A DNA stretch of 64,000 nt. It comes from Oxalicibacterium solurbis. Its GTDB lineage: Bacteria; Pseudomonadota; Gammaproteobacteria; Burkholderiales; Burkholderiaceae_D. How positions within the stretch are numbered: position 1 is the stretch's first letter; every line of letters starts with the position of its first letter. The stretch covers positions 434,001 through 498,000 of the forward strand of contig NZ_BMDP01000001.1 in assembly GCF_014635845.1 (NCBI RefSeq). The letters run 5' to 3'. The position numbers were made by a program, and so were the translations under genes. The notes below the pieces were generated by a model. It worked only from the letters and a program-made list of their open reading frames with translations. It searched no databases and was not told where the DNA came from. This document shows positions 26,628-37,895 of this stretch, piece after piece.

Positions 26628-26762
26628 ATTTACTCCGATAAGGATTGAGACGGCAGCCGGAAAACGTCAGAAATACGACGCAAGCCGATGGCGAAATTTA
26701 AAACAAAACATCAGGAAATGGCAGGAAACGGAAAACCGCTGATACGCGTTCCCTGCAACGCG

Positions 26763-28856
<2,094 letters not shown>

Positions 28857-28974
28857 TGACACCTGACCTTTGGTAGAATTATGAGTCGCATTCTCCACGC
28901 AAGACTTGTGGCCTTGCGCTTCATACAACCCGTCTGCAATCACGTCCTTGCAGCCAACTTTTGATGTTATCACG

Positions 28975-30189
28975 ATGAACGCACCTATTCCTGCCTCGCT
29001 CCTCACCGCCATCGAGATGGCACCCCGTGATCCTATCCTCGGCATCACCGAAGCCTTCAACGCAGACAAGAACCCGAAGAAAGCCAACCTCGGCGTCGGC
29101 GTCTACTACGATGACAACGGCAAGCTGCCGCTGCTCGAATGCGTACGCAAGGCCGAAGCGCAGATGATGGAAAAGCTGTCGCCGCGCGGCTACCTGCCGA
29201 TCGACGGCCTGGTTGCCTACGACAAGGCAGTGCAAGACCTCGTATTTGGTGCCGATAGTTCGGTTGTCAAGGACAAACGTGCAGTGACTGCGCAAGCCAT
29301 CGGCGGCACCGGTGCATTGAAACTGGGTGCAGACTTCCTGAAGCGTTTCTCGCCGAACGCGCAGGTCTGGATCAGCGATCCGAGCTGGGAAAACCACCGC
29401 GCGCTGTTTGAATCGGCCGGCTTCGTCGTCAACACCTATCCGTACTACGAAGAAAGCTCGCACGGCGTGAACTTCGCTGGCATGCTGGATACGCTGAAAT
29501 CGATTCCAGCCGGCTCCATCGTCCTGCTGCACGCCTGCTGTCACAACCCGACCGGCGCCGATCTGACTGATGCGCAATGGAAGGAAGTCATCGCCACCGT
29601 CACATCGCGCGGCCTGATCCCGTTCCTCGATATGGCCTACCAAGGCTTCGGTGACGGCATCGAATCCGACGGCAAGGTCGTGCGCCAGTTCGCCGAAGCC
29701 GGTGGCCCGGTATTCGTCTCGAACTCGTTCTCGAAATCGTTCTCGCTGTACGGCGAACGCGTCGGCGCACTGTCGATCGTTGCCAACAACGCCGAAGAAG
29801 CTGCACGCGTGCTGTCGCAACTGAAGCGCGTGATCCGCACCAACTACTCCAACCCGCCGACACACGGCGGCCAGGTCGTCGCCACCGCGCTGGCCAGCCC
29901 GGAACTGCGCGCCTTGTGGGAAGAAGAACTGGCTGGCATGCGCGTCCGTATCCGCGAAATGCGCCAGGCACTCGTCGAGAAACTGAAGGCGCAAGCGCCG
30001 GGCCACGACTTCGATTTCGTGATCCAGCAGCGCGGCATGTTCTCGTACTCGGGCCTGACCAAGGCGCAAGTGGATCGCCTGCGTGAAGAGTATTCGATCT
30101 ACGCTGTCGATACCGGCCGCATCTGCGTGGCTGCACTGAACAGCGGCAACATCGATTACGTCGTTTCGGCGATCGCGAAGGTTCTGTAA
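28975..30189 (+). CDS. tyrB: Aromatic/aspartate aminotransferase, class I
   Basis: A 404-residue PLP enzyme of the AspC/TyrB subgroup, transferring amino groups between aspartate or aromatic amino acids and 2-oxoglutarate. The Schiff-base Lys lies in [18 protein letters not shown]; the substrate carboxylate-binding Arg is expected near the C terminus. [13 protein letters not shown] and [12 protein letters not shown] are typical for the subgroup. ATG at 28975 is chosen because it starts the family N terminus [20 protein letters not shown]. Sequence alone does not separate aspartate from tyrosine specificity, so the symbol is tentative. Confidence 0.85.
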   Translation: MNAPIPASLLTAIEMAPRDPILGITEAFNADKNPKKANLGVGVYYDDNGKLPLLECVRKAEAQMMEKLSPRGYLPIDGLVAYDKAVQDLVFGADSSVVKDKRAVTAQAIGGTGALKLGADFLKRFSPNAQVWISDPSWENHRALFESAGFVVNTYPYYEESSHGVNFAGMLDTLKSIPAGSIVLLHACCHNPTGADLTDAQWKEVIATVTSRGLIPFLDMAYQGFGDGIESDGKVVRQFAEAGGPVFVSNSFSKSFSLYGERVGALSIVANNAEEAARVLSQLKRVIRTNYSNPPTHGGQVVATALASPELRALWEEELAGMRVRIREMRQALVEKLKAQAPGHDFDFVIQQRGMFSYSGLTKAQVDRLREEYSIYAVDTGRICVAALNSGNIDYVVSAIAKVL

Positions 30190-30291
30190 ATGGCGTGAAG
30201 GCTGCGCGAATATTTTTCTGCAGAAAAGCGGAAAAATTGCTGCGTAGCCTTTGACAACCAGAAATTAATCGGCCATAATTTCGTTCTCTGT

Positions 30292-30367
30292 TCCCTGATA
30301 GCTCAGTCGGTAGAGCGACGGACTGTTAATCCGCAGGTCCCTGGTTCGAGTCCAGGTCGGGGAGCCA
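30292..30367 (+). tRNA. tRNA-Asn (anticodon GTT)
   Basis: A complete cloverleaf of 76 bases with encoded CCA. The acceptor stem pairs TCCCTGA with TCGGGGA (one G-T wobble). The anticodon GTT is at 30325-30327 in loop CTGTTAA. The T loop reads TTCGAGT. No truncated copy or integrase is adjacent, so there is no sign of an element inserted here. Confidence 0.97.
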
Positions 30368-30374
30368 CAGAATA

Positions 30375-30410
30375 CAAGGCCCTACGTGAAAACGTGGGGC
30401 CTTTTCTTTT
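30375..30410 (+). terminator. Rho-independent terminator after tRNA-Asn
   Basis: AAGGCCCTACGT and ACGTGGGGCCTT form a long stem with a GAAA-type loop, followed by TTTTCTTTT. Confidence 0.8.
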
Positions 30411-30529
30411 GGTTTTTTAGGCAGAATATAAGGCACTGTCTAATATCAATCGTGATGTATATGCATTAGTCCATTCACATGGATCGCACCGAAAGACGCT
30501 CGCCCACTCAACAATGTTTCGAGGAAAAC

Positions 30530-30739
30530 ATGGCTACACCGGAAGAACTGCTCCATCGGCTTGAAGCTATTCAGACGCGCTTTACCGCAGAAGGATTGAG
30601 CCCTCGTGTACGCGACGAACTCGAAGCGATCGAGGAAGCACTCGTTCTGTCCAGGCAGGAAAATCCCGATGTTGATTACGACGACGTTTCGGACGATATC
30701 GTCGATTTTTCCATCTTCGCCTTCGGCGGCTGCTACTGA
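30530..30739 (+). CDS. Small acidic protein of unknown function
   Basis: A 69-residue protein starting MATPEELLHRLEAIQTRF, with GAGGAAA seven bases upstream of the ATG at 30530. Two amphipathic helices are followed by an acidic segment (NPDVDYDDVSDDIVDF) and an FAFGGCY end. I do not recognise it. It lies between tRNA-Asn and the convergent cfa gene, 20 bases from the cfa stop. Confidence 0.6.
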   Translation: MATPEELLHRLEAIQTRFTAEGLSPRVRDELEAIEEALVLSRQENPDVDYDDVSDDIVDFSIFAFGGCY

Positions 30740-30759
30740 CCGTTGCCACCGGCTGCCGC

Positions 30760-32100
30760 TTATGCGACTGACTTGCCGGCGTAGATATCCTGGCGCGTCA
30801 GCGGCACCGGCGAAATGCCATTGTTCCGTTTCGACGACAGTATCTGATAGATACCCGTCCCGCCCAGTTCGAATTCACGCGCACAAGCGGCCATGTAAAG
30901 TCGCCAGACACGGTATGCCGCTTCGCCGACATGCTGCAAGGCTTCTTCGCGATGCGCTTCCAGCCGGTTGACCCAATGCCGCAACGTCATCGCGTAATGC
31001 GGGCGCAAGGCCTCCACATCGTGAATTTCGAAGCCGGTCTGCTCCATACGCCGCTGGATATTGCTGACCATATCCAGCTCACCATCCGGAAAAACATAGC
31101 GATTGATGAATTCAGTATCGACGGTTTGTTTCCAGCCTTCGCAATCGTGCGTAATGCCATGGTTGAGAAACAGGCCGCCCGGTTTCAGCACGCGCATCAC
31201 CGTCGCGTTGTAGACCGGCAGATTGGCCAGGCCGACATGTTCGAACATGCCGATGCTCGATATCTTGTCGTAGACACCTTCGCCTTCCAGATCGCGGTAA
31301 TCGCGCAACTCCACCGTAACAAGATCTTCCAGCCCTTCGCGACGGATGCGCTGCTGCGCATATTCATGCTGTCTTTCACTCAACGTGATGCCATGCGCCG
31401 TCACGCCGTAGTGCTTGGCCGCCCAGCACACCATCGCGCCCCAGCCGCAGCCGATGTCGAGCAGGCGTTCGCCCGGCTTCAGGCGCAATTTGCGGCAGAT
31501 CAGATCCAGCTTGCCGGACTGCGCCTTTTCCAGCGTATCGTCTGGCGTCTCGAAATAGGCACACGAATAGACCATCTGCTCATCCAGCCATAATCTGTAG
31601 AAATCGTTCGAGACATCGTAGTGGAAGGAAATCGCCTCCTTGTCGCTGTTGCGCGAATGCCGATGCCGGAATCCGCCTGCGGCGAACTGGCCTGCAGGAA
31701 ATTCACGCGGTTTCGACGGCAGGCGCAAGGCATCGCGCACCAGCGCCCAGCGTTTGCCGAGCGAGAAGTCGAAATTCTGGAAATACTGTTTCAGGCCTAA
31801 TGCCGCATACAAATCGCCCTGCACGTCGATCAATCCATTGATATAGGCATCGGCCAGCGGCAGCGGGCTGCGATTGAAGACCAGTTTGCGCAATACCGAC
31901 AGATCACGCAGCAGCAACTTGAACTTCGGCGTCGCGACCTCGATCAGGTTCAATTCGTCGCCAACGGTTTGCAACACGGTCGCACCGGGAAAACTGCCCA
32001 GCAACTGATTGAGTATGCGGACGGCGGCATCGAGTTGGGAAGAATGGGCGGCGTCGATTTCCGCCAGCGAGGAAGAAGCCGAAAGATTGCGATCGTTCAT
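30760..32100 (-). CDS. cfa: Cyclopropane-fatty-acyl-phospholipid synthase
   Basis: A 446-residue SAM-dependent enzyme that adds a methylene bridge to unsaturated acyl chains of membrane lipids, usually in stationary phase or acid stress. The N-terminal lipid-binding part (ADAYINGLIDVQGDLYAALGL) is followed by the methyltransferase domain with SAM motif I LLDIGCGWGAM, HGITLSERQ and ISSIGMFEHVG. The FLNHGITHD and the C-terminal AHREEALQHVGEAAYRVWRLYM segments are usual. It is much larger than typical mycolic-acid methyltransferases, consistent with Cfa. It converges with the small acidic gene. Confidence 0.93.
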   Translation of the reverse strand: MNDRNLSASSSLAEIDAAHSSQLDAAVRILNQLLGSFPGATVLQTVGDELNLIEVATPKFKLLLRDLSVLRKLVFNRSPLPLADAYINGLIDVQGDLYAALGLKQYFQNFDFSLGKRWALVRDALRLPSKPREFPAGQFAAGGFRHRHSRNSDKEAISFHYDVSNDFYRLWLDEQMVYSCAYFETPDDTLEKAQSGKLDLICRKLRLKPGERLLDIGCGWGAMVCWAAKHYGVTAHGITLSERQHEYAQQRIRREGLEDLVTVELRDYRDLEGEGVYDKISSIGMFEHVGLANLPVYNATVMRVLKPGGLFLNHGITHDCEGWKQTVDTEFINRYVFPDGELDMVSNIQRRMEQTGFEIHDVEALRPHYAMTLRHWVNRLEAHREEALQHVGEAAYRVWRLYMAACAREFELGGTGIYQILSSKRNNGISPVPLTRQDIYAGKSVA

Positions 32101-32576
32101 TGTTGCTCCCTATCTGAAGAGGTGCGAACGGCGTGCCACCGAACCATGACCTGATACAACGACAGGATGGTACGGCTGGTCAACGACGGTTGGACTCAGG
32201 CAAAAAAATGGAGTTCGCGGACCTTGCCGTGCAAGGCATGCGCTACTGCGAAACAGGCGCAGGCGGCAATGCGTGCATGCGCAGAAATGGGAAGACGACG
32301 AGGCTGTCGCGGATGAAATCTCATGTAACGCTCTCCTTCTTGGACAAGGCAGAAATCGGTTACGTCAATTCGGTCCGCCCCGGCGGCATGGCCGGGACTG
32401 GGCTGCTGGGCCGTAGGTTCAGCAGCAAGATAGCAGATAAAAAATGAATGTGCTGAAGGACTATTGCAGCACAAGGTATTCGGCGCACATATATCGATTT
32501 TTGCGCATGTTGCAGTTTCCGTCTTGAATTCTGCCCTTCGATATGAGCGGGCTCGCAAGCCCGCCCCGCTTGCTGC
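32101..32576. other. Intergenic region upstream of cfa
   Basis: A 476-base stretch between the cfa start and the next gene's stop. It holds one possible 42-codon gene at 32196-32324 and otherwise short overlapping frames on both strands without SD sites or recognisable products. The cfa promoter must lie here, but I could not pick it with confidence. Confidence 0.5.
32196..32324 (-). CDS. Possible 42-residue small protein
   Basis: ATG at 32324 has AAGGAG about seven bases upstream, a strong SD. The product is basic and rich in Arg, His and Ala (MRFHPRQPRRLPISAHARIA, then a Cys-Ala stretch, ending RELHFFA). It has no known match. It is co-directional with cfa, 95 bases ahead of it. It may be a leader-type ORF for cfa or spurious. 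Confidence 0.35.
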   Translation of the reverse strand: MRFHPRQPRRLPISAHARIAACACFAVAHALHGKVRELHFFA

Positions 32577-32891
32577 TCAAAACCGTGGCAGATCCGCCAG
32601 TGAGCGTCCCGGCACGTTATGGTCGATCGTATCGATATCCTCGATGCCATGTTGGTGCACGACAATATGCACACGCGGCCCCAGCACCATTTCACCGCCG
32701 ACTTCGAAGGCAGTTGCCACTTCATCGCCGAAATGCAGCGCATCGACGACGAGATTCACATCCTGTTCGACCGTAATCGCTTCCCAGCCCGGCGAACCGT
32801 TACCCTTGCGATGGCCTCTTCCCCACCGCACCATTTCCACCTTGTCTCCTGCATCGTTGAATCGCACCGCTTCGATCAAGTGGACTGCCAT
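32577..32891 (-). CDS. Conserved-looking small protein of unknown function
   Basis: A 104-residue protein starting MAVHLIEAVRFND at an ATG with GGAGGAA four bases upstream, which decides this start against an in-frame ATG thirteen codons earlier. It has alternating hydrophobic strands (AITVEQDVNLVVDALHFGDE, EMVLGPRVHIVVHQHGIEDI), which suggests a compact beta fold, and no signal or TM segment. The domain is not recognised. It is divergent from the GGDEF-EAL gene, sharing a 427-base intergenic region. Confidence 0.6.
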   Translation of the reverse strand: MAVHLIEAVRFNDAGDKVEMVRWGRGHRKGNGSPGWEAITVEQDVNLVVDALHFGDEVATAFEVGGEMVLGPRVHIVVHQHGIEDIDTIDHNVPGRSLADLPRF

Positions 32892-33318
32892 CGATTCCTC
32901 CGTCAAAGAAAAAGTGAACTGCGTGCTCATGGTACGCGCGCTGTTGGATGGCAGCAAGATGCCAAACGTTCTTCTATTTACCTCCGGTTAGCCGCGCAAC
33001 CGGGCCGATGGAATGTTAATTTTTCTCTTTGAAAAAGAAAAGGCTATCGTCTTTTTGTTAAACGATACAGGACGATGGCAGCCAAGAGCCGCGCCGGTTC
33101 GGCGTTGTTAAGCCGCATCGTTCAAATCCCCCCCTTCTGCCGCACGCATTTGTTAATTGGATAGACGCAGGGCACCAGCATCCCATGTACATGGGATACA
33201 CATCCCATGATGAATCACTACACTGCCCCGCTTCGCTTGCCTTGTGGAAATACTGGTTAGATCGATATATCGTCATCGCACCGCTTTCCGTCAACCCCTC
33301 CGTTTTCCCGGTCGCTCC
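32892..33318. other. Regulatory region upstream of the GGDEF-EAL gene
   Basis: 427 bases between divergent genes with no trustworthy gene. It contains A/T-rich stretches near 33017-33060 and an 18-base perfect palindrome with an additional half-site at 33180-33209. Confidence 0.5.
33180..33209. promoter_or_regulatory. Palindromic operator-like site
   Basis: ATCCCATGTACATGGGAT at 33180-33197 is a perfect 18-base palindrome, and ATCCCATG recurs at 33202-33209, giving three half-sites. It lies about 110 bases before the GGDEF-EAL start. It resembles a site for a dimeric repressor or activator; the protein is unknown. Confidence 0.6.
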
Positions 33319-35946
33319 ATGCATGTGAAGATTTCCGAAAATCGTTTTCGCGACGGCTGGAGCGGCTTCGTCAGGCGCAACCTGCGTTTTCTGCTGCTAT
33401 ATCCGGGGATTGCGCTGGCCCTGACCGCCATCTTGTGGAGCATCATCGCCGCCAAGCTCGACAACGACAAGGCTACGCTGGAAGAACAGGCACACAGACA
33501 GGCAACGTCGATTTCGCGCACCTATGCGCAGTACCTCACCCGAACCGTCGAACAGCTGGACCAGTTGTCGCGACAAATCAAATACAGCTGGGAACATGAC
33601 GACAACCGCTCCAGTTTCGCCGACATGGCCGACAACGGCCTGTTGAGCATTCCGCAGTTTGTCTCGATTTCCATCTATGACGAAACCGGCAGGCCGGTCA
33701 CCGCCTCGATGCCGATCACGCGTCAATTCACGATCAGCGACCGCGAATACTTCCGCATTCATCGCGACAATCCCGATGGCGAACTGCTGCTCGGCACACG
33801 TACCGTGGGACGGCTGAGCGGGCGCGAGATCATCCAGGCCACGCGCCGCATCGACAAGCACGACGGCTCATTCGGCGGCGTACTGGTGATGGGCGTTGCA
33901 CCCACGTTTTTCTCACTGTTCGCCGGCGATCCGATACTCGACAAGGGCGGCGTCCTCGCCTTTCTCGGCGAGGATGGCCTCGAAAGGATGTGGCAGGCCC
34001 GCGGAGCGGCCGACAACAAGCCTGGTCCATTGAACGCACATCGATATATCGTCGCCGAACAAAAACTGAACGGCTATCCGTTCGTCGCGCTAGTTGCACT
34101 GGATCGCACCCAAGTGCTGCTGACCTACGAACGCGATGCCGCGCTCTATCACCAAGTTGCCGCTGTCGTCAGCATCATCCTGTTTATGTTCGCCATCGCG
34201 GCAAGCTGGGTATCGATTCGCCTGAGCTGGCGGAAACGGCAGGCCGAATCGATACGCGAAACCTATCGGCTCGCGACCGAAGGCGGTAACGAAGGCTTCT
34301 ATATCCTCGTGCCATATCGCGACCGCAGCGGCCTTATCGTCGATTTCGGCATCGGAGACTGCAACGAAAAAGGGGCGTCGCTGTTCAGCATGAACCGACG
34401 CGACTTTCTCCGCACACGCATTTCGACCTTCTATTCCGGCGAATATTTCGAACGGCTGATGCATACCTATCGCGGCGCAATGGAAACCGGCTTCTACGAA
34501 GACGACTATCGTGTACCGGAAGAAAGCCCGATTTCTGCCGAATGGCTGAACCGCAAGTTCGTGCGTTCCGACAATGGGCTGGCCGTCACCGTGCGTGACA
34601 TCAGCGAATCGAAACGTCACGAACGCGAACTGGCCCGGCGCGCCTCTGAAGACGGCCTGACGTCCCTGCCCAACCGCCGCTGGCTGATGCAATACCTGCC
34701 GCAGGCACTGGTTGCAGCGCACGACAACGCCGCGCAGATTGCCATCCTCTTCATCGATCTCGACGACTTCAAGATCATCAACGACACGCTCGGCCATTCT
34801 GCCGGTGACCAGCTGTTATGCGCCGTCGCGGCACGCTTGAAATCCGTGCTGCGTTCGACCGACAAGGTGATACGCATCGGCGGTGACGAGTTCACCGTCG
34901 TGCTGGAAGGCGTGCATGCCGAAGAGGAAGTCGCACACATCGCCTGCGCACTCAACCAGACGCTGTGCGAACCGTTCGAGCTGATGCGCGGCGCACTACC
35001 GCAGAGGCATCGTGTCTGCGCATCGATCGGCATCAGCATGTTTCCGCGCGACGGCCGCGACGTCGATACGCTGCTGAAGAATGCCGACATCGCCATGTAT
35101 GCGGCAAAAAACGGCGGCAAGGGACGGTTCCGTTTCTACGATTGCATGCTGTACGAAACCATCCAGAACCGCCTCGACACCGAACAGGAGCTGATGCGGG
35201 CGATTCGCGACGACCAGTTCCTGATCCACTACCAGCCGCGCGTGCACGCGCAATCGGGCAAGCTGCTTGGCGCCGAGGCGCTGATCCGCTGGCAGCATCC
35301 GCAACGCGGCCTGATCCAGCCGGCCGATTTCATCGCGCTGGCCGAGGAAACCGGCATGATCGGCCAGATCGGCGATATCGTGGTCGACAAGGTTTGTGCG
35401 CAGATGACGGACTGGCGCAGCCAGGGGCTGGACGTGGTGCCGATATCGGTCAACATCTCGGCACGGCAATTCGCCGACAACAAGGTGCGACACGCCATCG
35501 CTGCCGGCCTGGAAAAATACGCGCTACCATCGTCGCTGCTGGAAATCGAACTGACCGAATCCGCAATGATGCGTGGCGACGGCGACCTCTTCGACGAAAT
35601 CGCCGGCCTCAGCGGCATGGGCATCGGCATTCATATCGACGACTTCGGTACCGGTTACTCGTCATTGTCGCAATTGCAGCGCATGGATACCGACGTGTTG
35701 AAAGTCGACCGGACGTTCACATCGCAACTCGGCTGCGGCAAGGAAGGCGAACGCTTCTTTACCGCCATCGTCTCGATGGCAAAAGCGCTCGGCATGCGCG
35801 TCGTCGCCGAAGGCGTGGAGACGGCGGAACAACTGTCGATCCTGCGCACGCTGACCTGCGACGAAATCCAGGGCTTTTTCATTGCCCATCCTCTGCCGGC
35901 CGACGAAATGCGCGAACTGATGCGCCAACCGCATCTGTTTGCCTGA
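33319..35946 (+). CDS. Membrane c-di-GMP enzyme with sensor, GGDEF and EAL domains
   Basis: An 875-residue protein of the composite diguanylate cyclase/phosphodiesterase class. It has a TM helix at about residues 26-46, an extracytoplasmic Cache-like sensor (RTVEQLDQLSRQIKYSWEHD to about 290), a second TM helix near 295-315, a short PAS-like region, a GGDEF domain and an EAL domain. The cyclase motif GGDEF is intact at 521-525, with an inhibitory I-site RSTD at 512-515. The phosphodiesterase motif EAL is intact at 653-655 (EALIRW), with DDFGTGYSSL downstream. Both activities may be possible; net direction cannot be predicted. ATG at 33319 fits the TM start, but an earlier in-frame ATG cannot be excluded. 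Confidence 0.9.
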   Translation: MHVKISENRFRDGWSGFVRRNLRFLLLYPGIALALTAILWSIIAAKLDNDKATLEEQAHRQATSISRTYAQYLTRTVEQLDQLSRQIKYSWEHDDNRSSFADMADNGLLSIPQFVSISIYDETGRPVTASMPITRQFTISDREYFRIHRDNPDGELLLGTRTVGRLSGREIIQATRRIDKHDGSFGGVLVMGVAPTFFSLFAGDPILDKGGVLAFLGEDGLERMWQARGAADNKPGPLNAHRYIVAEQKLNGYPFVALVALDRTQVLLTYERDAALYHQVAAVVSIILFMFAIAASWVSIRLSWRKRQAESIRETYRLATEGGNEGFYILVPYRDRSGLIVDFGIGDCNEKGASLFSMNRRDFLRTRISTFYSGEYFERLMHTYRGAMETGFYEDDYRVPEESPISAEWLNRKFVRSDNGLAVTVRDISESKRHERELARRASEDGLTSLPNRRWLMQYLPQALVAAHDNAAQIAILFIDLDDFKIINDTLGHSAGDQLLCAVAARLKSVLRSTDKVIRIGGDEFTVVLEGVHAEEEVAHIACALNQTLCEPFELMRGALPQRHRVCASIGISMFPRDGRDVDTLLKNADIAMYAAKNGGKGRFRFYDCMLYETIQNRLDTEQELMRAIRDDQFLIHYQPRVHAQSGKLLGAEALIRWQHPQRGLIQPADFIALAEETGMIGQIGDIVVDKVCAQMTDWRSQGLDVVPISVNISARQFADNKVRHAIAAGLEKYALPSSLLEIELTESAMMRGDGDLFDEIAGLSGMGIGIHIDDFGTGYSSLSQLQRMDTDVLKVDRTFTSQLGCGKEGERFFTAIVSMAKALGMRVVAEGVETAEQLSILRTLTCDEIQGFFIAHPLPADEMRELMRQPHLFA

Positions 35947-36101
35947 ACGTCTCTTCCGTCGACACTGCCGGCACCGCCCCGTCAGACGATTTCCTCGCAT
36001 GCCGCAGCTATAATAGCCGGCGTCCGATGCCGCGCCGCTTTTTGCAGCAACGCATCGCACTCGTATCCACGTTTGTTTCAATGCATAGCGATTCCTGTCA
36101 G

Positions 36102-36899
36102 ATGAACACTTCCAGCACGCGTCCCATCGTCCTCTGCCTGTCCGGCCATGATCCCAGCGGCGGCGCCGGCCTACAGGCCGACATCGAAGCACTGATGGCA
36201 CAGGGTTGCCACGCTGCGCCCACCGTCACGGCGCTGACCGTGCAGAACTCGATCGACGTCTCCGATTTTCGTGTACTCGATGCCGCATGGGTGCTGGCGC
36301 AGGTCGATGCCGTCATCTCGGATCTGACGATCGCCGGCGTCAAGCTCGGCATGCTGGGTTCGGTGGAAATGGTCGATACTGTCGTGCAGATCCTGAAGCG
36401 CCTGCCGAATGTGCCGATCGTCTGCGATCCTGTTTTACGTGCAGGCGGCGGCGGTTCGCTGGGCAAGGACGATGTCGGCTATGCGATGCGTGAGCGCCTG
36501 CTGCCGATCGCCACGATCGCCACGCCGAATCTGCCAGAGGCACGTATCCTGGCCGAACTGCCGCAAGGTACGCCGGACCAGTGCGCAGAGAAAATCCTGC
36601 CGTTCTGCCAGCACCTGCTGATCACTGGCGGCCACGGCGACGAACATGAAGTACACAATCGCCTGTATTCGCGCAACGGCTCCTTCCGAACCTTCACCTG
36701 CGAACGGCTGTCGGGCAGCTACCACGGTTCGGGCTGCACATTGGCCAGTACACTGGCCGGCCGTCTGGCACTGGGAGAAGACATGATGCATGCCGTCGAA
36801 AATGCGCTGTCCTATACGTGGCGCGCATTGCGCGACGCCGACAAGCCCGGTGCCGGCCAGCATTTTCCGCGCCGGCTGCCGCTGGATTTCTGCAGCTGA
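36102..36899 (+). CDS. thiD: Hydroxymethylpyrimidine/phosphomethylpyrimidine kinase ThiD
   Basis: A 265-residue ribokinase-fold enzyme that makes HMP pyrophosphate for thiamine synthesis. CLSGHDPSGGAGLQADIEA at the N terminus binds substrate; ALTVQNSI, KLGMLG, CDPVLRAGGGG and the anion-hole GSYHGSGCTLAST with the catalytic Cys/Asp region near 205-215 are all visible. ATG at 36102 or the in-frame ATG at 36081 could be the start; neither has a good SD. A TATAAT at 36009-36014 may be its -10. No TPP riboswitch precedes it and no other thi gene is adjacent. Confidence 0.93.
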   Translation: MNTSSTRPIVLCLSGHDPSGGAGLQADIEALMAQGCHAAPTVTALTVQNSIDVSDFRVLDAAWVLAQVDAVISDLTIAGVKLGMLGSVEMVDTVVQILKRLPNVPIVCDPVLRAGGGGSLGKDDVGYAMRERLLPIATIATPNLPEARILAELPQGTPDQCAEKILPFCQHLLITGGHGDEHEVHNRLYSRNGSFRTFTCERLSGSYHGSGCTLASTLAGRLALGEDMMHAVENALSYTWRALRDADKPGAGQHFPRRLPLDFCS

Positions 36900-36995
36900 T
36901 GGTCACGGCGCAGCGACACAATGCCCGCGTTGCGCCGTGCTCATTCGATACAGGCCGCATCGTCGGCCGCGCGCAGCAGATTGCTCCGCACAAAC

Positions 36996-37024
36996 AAAAA
37001 GCCCGCCTTTCGGCGGGCTTTTTG
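36996..37024. terminator. Bidirectional terminator after thiD / tRNA-Val
   Basis: AAAAAGCCCGCC and GGCGGGCTTTTT form a symmetrical stem with a short TTTC loop. It can serve thiD on the plus strand and tRNA-Val on the minus strand. Confidence 0.85.
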
Positions 37025-37037
37025 CAACTGCATGTTC

Positions 37038-37112
37038 TGGTGGGAAGTACAAGTTTCGAACTTGTGACCTATCGCGTGTGAGGCGATCGCTCTACCCCTG
37101 AGCTAACCTCCC
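37038..37112 (-). tRNA. tRNA-Val (anticodon CAC)
   Basis: A 75-base cloverleaf with encoded CCA. The acceptor stem pairs GGGAGGT with ACTTCCC (one wobble). The anticodon stem ATCGC/GCGAT encloses loop CTCACAC with anticodon CAC, reading GTG. The T stem ACAAG/CTTGT carries a TTCGAAA loop. Confidence 0.95.
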
Positions 37113-37149
37113 GGAGAGAGGCGGATTATGGCACAAAAGCGCCGCCATA

Positions 37150-37857
37150 TCAATGCGCTTCTTCGGCCGCACGCCACACGGATGGCCCTTTTACTTCCTT
37201 GTCCAGACCATCCAGCAAGGATGCATGCGCAGCAAGCTCGTCTGCATCGGCGGCATGCACGATGATCTCGGCCAGCGCCACCACTTCCAACTCCACACCG
37301 GCCGTCGCCACTTCGGGTTCCAGGTCCATCGACAGGCTGTTCTGCCCACGCGTCATCCCCAGATAGACCTCGGCAAGCAGTTCGGCATCCAGCAATGCGC
37401 CGTGCAGCACACGATGCGCATTCGAGATGCCGTAACGATCGCACAATGCATCCAGCGAATTGCGCTTGCCCGGGTACAGGCTCTTGGCTTCCATCAGCGT
37501 ATCGATGACACCGGCAACATGGTCGGTGAATTTTCCCATCGCGACCCGCTTGAATTCCTCGTCCAGAAAGCCGAGATCGAACGGCGCGTTATGGATGATG
37601 ACTTCGGCATCGCGGATATAAGCATGCAGCTCGTCGACGATCTCCGCAAATTTCGGCTTGTCGCTGAGGAAGTCGGTCGTCAGGCCGTGGACTGCCAGCG
37701 CGCCTTCTTCAGAATCCCGCTCCGGATTGATGTAGCGATGGAAGTTGTTGCCGGTCAACTGGCGATTGACCAGTTCGACGCAACCGATCTCGATGATGCG
37801 GTCGCCCGAACGCGCGTTCAGGCCGGTAGTTTCGGTATCGAGCACGATTTGTCGCAT
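37150..37857 (-). CDS. dnaQ: DNA polymerase III epsilon subunit (proofreading exonuclease)
   Basis: A 235-residue DEDDh 3'-5' exonuclease. ExoI motif VLDTETTGLN (D7, E9) lies at the N terminus, ExoII is in VIIHNAPFDLGFLD, and ExoIII with the catalytic His is in HRVLHGALLDAELLAEVY. After the catalytic domain comes a short C-terminal tail that would contact the alpha subunit. It lies 38 bases after rnhA, giving the usual rnhA-dnaQ order (here co-directional, not divergent as in E. coli). Confidence 0.95.
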   Translation of the reverse strand: MRQIVLDTETTGLNARSGDRIIEIGCVELVNRQLTGNNFHRYINPERDSEEGALAVHGLTTDFLSDKPKFAEIVDELHAYIRDAEVIIHNAPFDLGFLDEEFKRVAMGKFTDHVAGVIDTLMEAKSLYPGKRNSLDALCDRYGISNAHRVLHGALLDAELLAEVYLGMTRGQNSLSMDLEPEVATAGVELEVVALAEIIVHAADADELAAHASLLDGLDKEVKGPSVWRAAEEAH

Positions 37858-37895
37858 GCGTTATTCCTTCTGCAATATCTGTCTGTAGGGCTGCA

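Noticed and set aside
28857-28974. LexA box in front of uvrB
   Set aside because: No CTGT-N8-ACAG pattern in the intergenic region.
30292-30367. tRNA-Asn as integration site of a genomic island
   Set aside because: No duplicated 3' end, no integrase and no composition change next to it.
33058-33324. 88-codon leftward frame upstream of the GGDEF-EAL gene
   Set aside because: It overlaps the palindromic operator and the GGDEF-EAL start and has no SD or plausible product.
35947-36101. TPP riboswitch before thiD
   Set aside because: The conserved CTGAGA and ACCTGA-type elements of the TPP aptamer are not found, and only a TATAAT box is visible.
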